Part shown: positions 41,229-41,511 of the stretch, piece after piece | Numbering within the stretch: position 1 is the first letter of the stretch | Layout: each line of letters starts with the position of its first letter | Source: Cupriavidus basilensis | GTDB taxonomy: Bacteria > Pseudomonadota > Gammaproteobacteria > Burkholderiales > Burkholderiaceae | Direction of reading: 5' to 3' | Length of the DNA stretch: 41,511 bases | Assembly (NCBI RefSeq): GCF_029335485.1 | Contig: NZ_JARJLM010000699.1 | Span: 1-41,511 of the forward strand | Notes under the pieces: model-generated | The model's input: only the letters and a program-made list of their open reading frames with translations | What the model was told of the DNA's origin: nothing | Database searches by the model: none | Translations under genes and position numbers: made by a program

Positions 41229-41511
41229 ATGTGGGTAGTGAAACTCGGCGGCAGCCTTGGCCGCGATCCGCTGTTGGGCGAGTGGCTGCGGGAGTTGAGC
41301 GAACTCGGCGGCGGCCGCATCGTCGTGGTGCCGGGCGGCGGCTTCGCCGCGCAGGTGCGGGAGCATCAGGCGCAGTGGGCGTTCAGCGACGTGGTGGCGC
41401 ACAATATGACGGTGCTGGCCATGGCCCAGTACGGGCTGATGATGCAGGGCCTGTGCCCCGGCATGTCGCTGGCGGTCCACGAGAAGGATATCCAGGACGT
41501 GCTGCGCAATG
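41229..41511 (+). CDS. amino-acid-kinase family protein, 5' part
   Basis: The first 94 residues of an aspartate/glutamate/uridylate-kinase-fold enzyme are present, cut by the window end. The ATP-site MWVVKLGGSLG and the second glycine-rich loop IVVVPGGGFAAQVREHQ are clear. The following FSDVVAHNMTVLAMAQYGLMM is typical of the kinase found in tetrahydromethanopterin-linked C1 gene clusters of methylotrophs, related to archaeal MfnE. A GGAG site precedes the ATG. The family is well supported; the C1-cofactor role is inference from similarity and needs the genes beyond the window. Confidence 0.75.
   Translation, partial: MWVVKLGGSLGRDPLLGEWLRELSELGGGRIVVVPGGGFAAQVREHQAQWAFSDVVAHNMTVLAMAQYGLMMQGLCPGMSLAVHEKDIQDVLRN

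Noticed and set aside
35482-41480. Very long minus-strand open frames opposite cbbT, cbbK and cbbA (761 and 926 codons)
   Set aside because: These are typical GC-bias shadows of strongly supported plus-strand enzymes; their translations match no family.

Overview
The window is high-GC, densely coding DNA from a betaproteobacterium of the Burkholderiaceae. It is most likely Cupriavidus or a close relative, judging from the red-type (form IC) Rubisco operon with divergent cbbR, the Bug-type solute-binding protein, the RND efflux genes and the general codon use. The species call is inference; no rRNA or other marker gene is present.

Region 1 (1-6645). After the 3' end of a Bug-family binding protein lies a complete cyclohexanecarboxylate (CHC) ring-cleavage cluster. 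A divergent MarR regulator (badR-like) faces badH, badI, aliB, aliA and badK. Together these activate CHC to its CoA ester (AliA), dehydrogenate it (AliB), hydrate it (BadK), oxidise it (BadH) and open the ring to pimeloyl-CoA (BadI). A sigma70-like promoter upstream of badH carries a 24-bp near-palindrome over its -10 box, as expected for BadR repression. Three unrelated short tandem repeats sit at or beside three of the gene junctions.

Region 2 (6646-14000). About 1.2 kb has no recognisable gene. It is followed by a two-partner secretion pair: TpsB, and a TpsA adhesin built of GLUG repeats with a 261-bp DNA super-repeat. Then come a hairpin, tRNA-Thr(GGT) and a small tautomerase-like gene whose 3' end runs into the antisense of the tRNA.

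Region 3 (14117-26037). A BvgS/EvgS-like hybrid sensor kinase without Hpt domain or adjacent response regulator is followed by a three-gene RND efflux operon (NodT outer membrane factor, HlyD-type adaptor, HAE1 pump; stop/start overlaps). Two divergent OmpR-type response regulators follow, only one of which has a partner kinase.

Region 4 (26150-28885, minus strand). A class V aminotransferase, a RidA-family protein and a GcvA-like LysR regulator form a small co-directional module behind cbbR.

Region 5 (28936-41511). cbbR is divergent from cbbL-S-X-Y-F-P-T-Z-K-A, a Calvin-Benson-Bassham operon. Compared with the cbbLSXYEFPTZGKA order of Cupriavidus necator, cbbE and cbbG are absent. A start-codon-like fragment encoding MTIK just before cbbK looks like a cbbG deletion scar. 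After a probable terminator, the window ends in the 5' part of an amino-acid-kinase gene resembling those linked to tetrahydromethanopterin biosynthesis.
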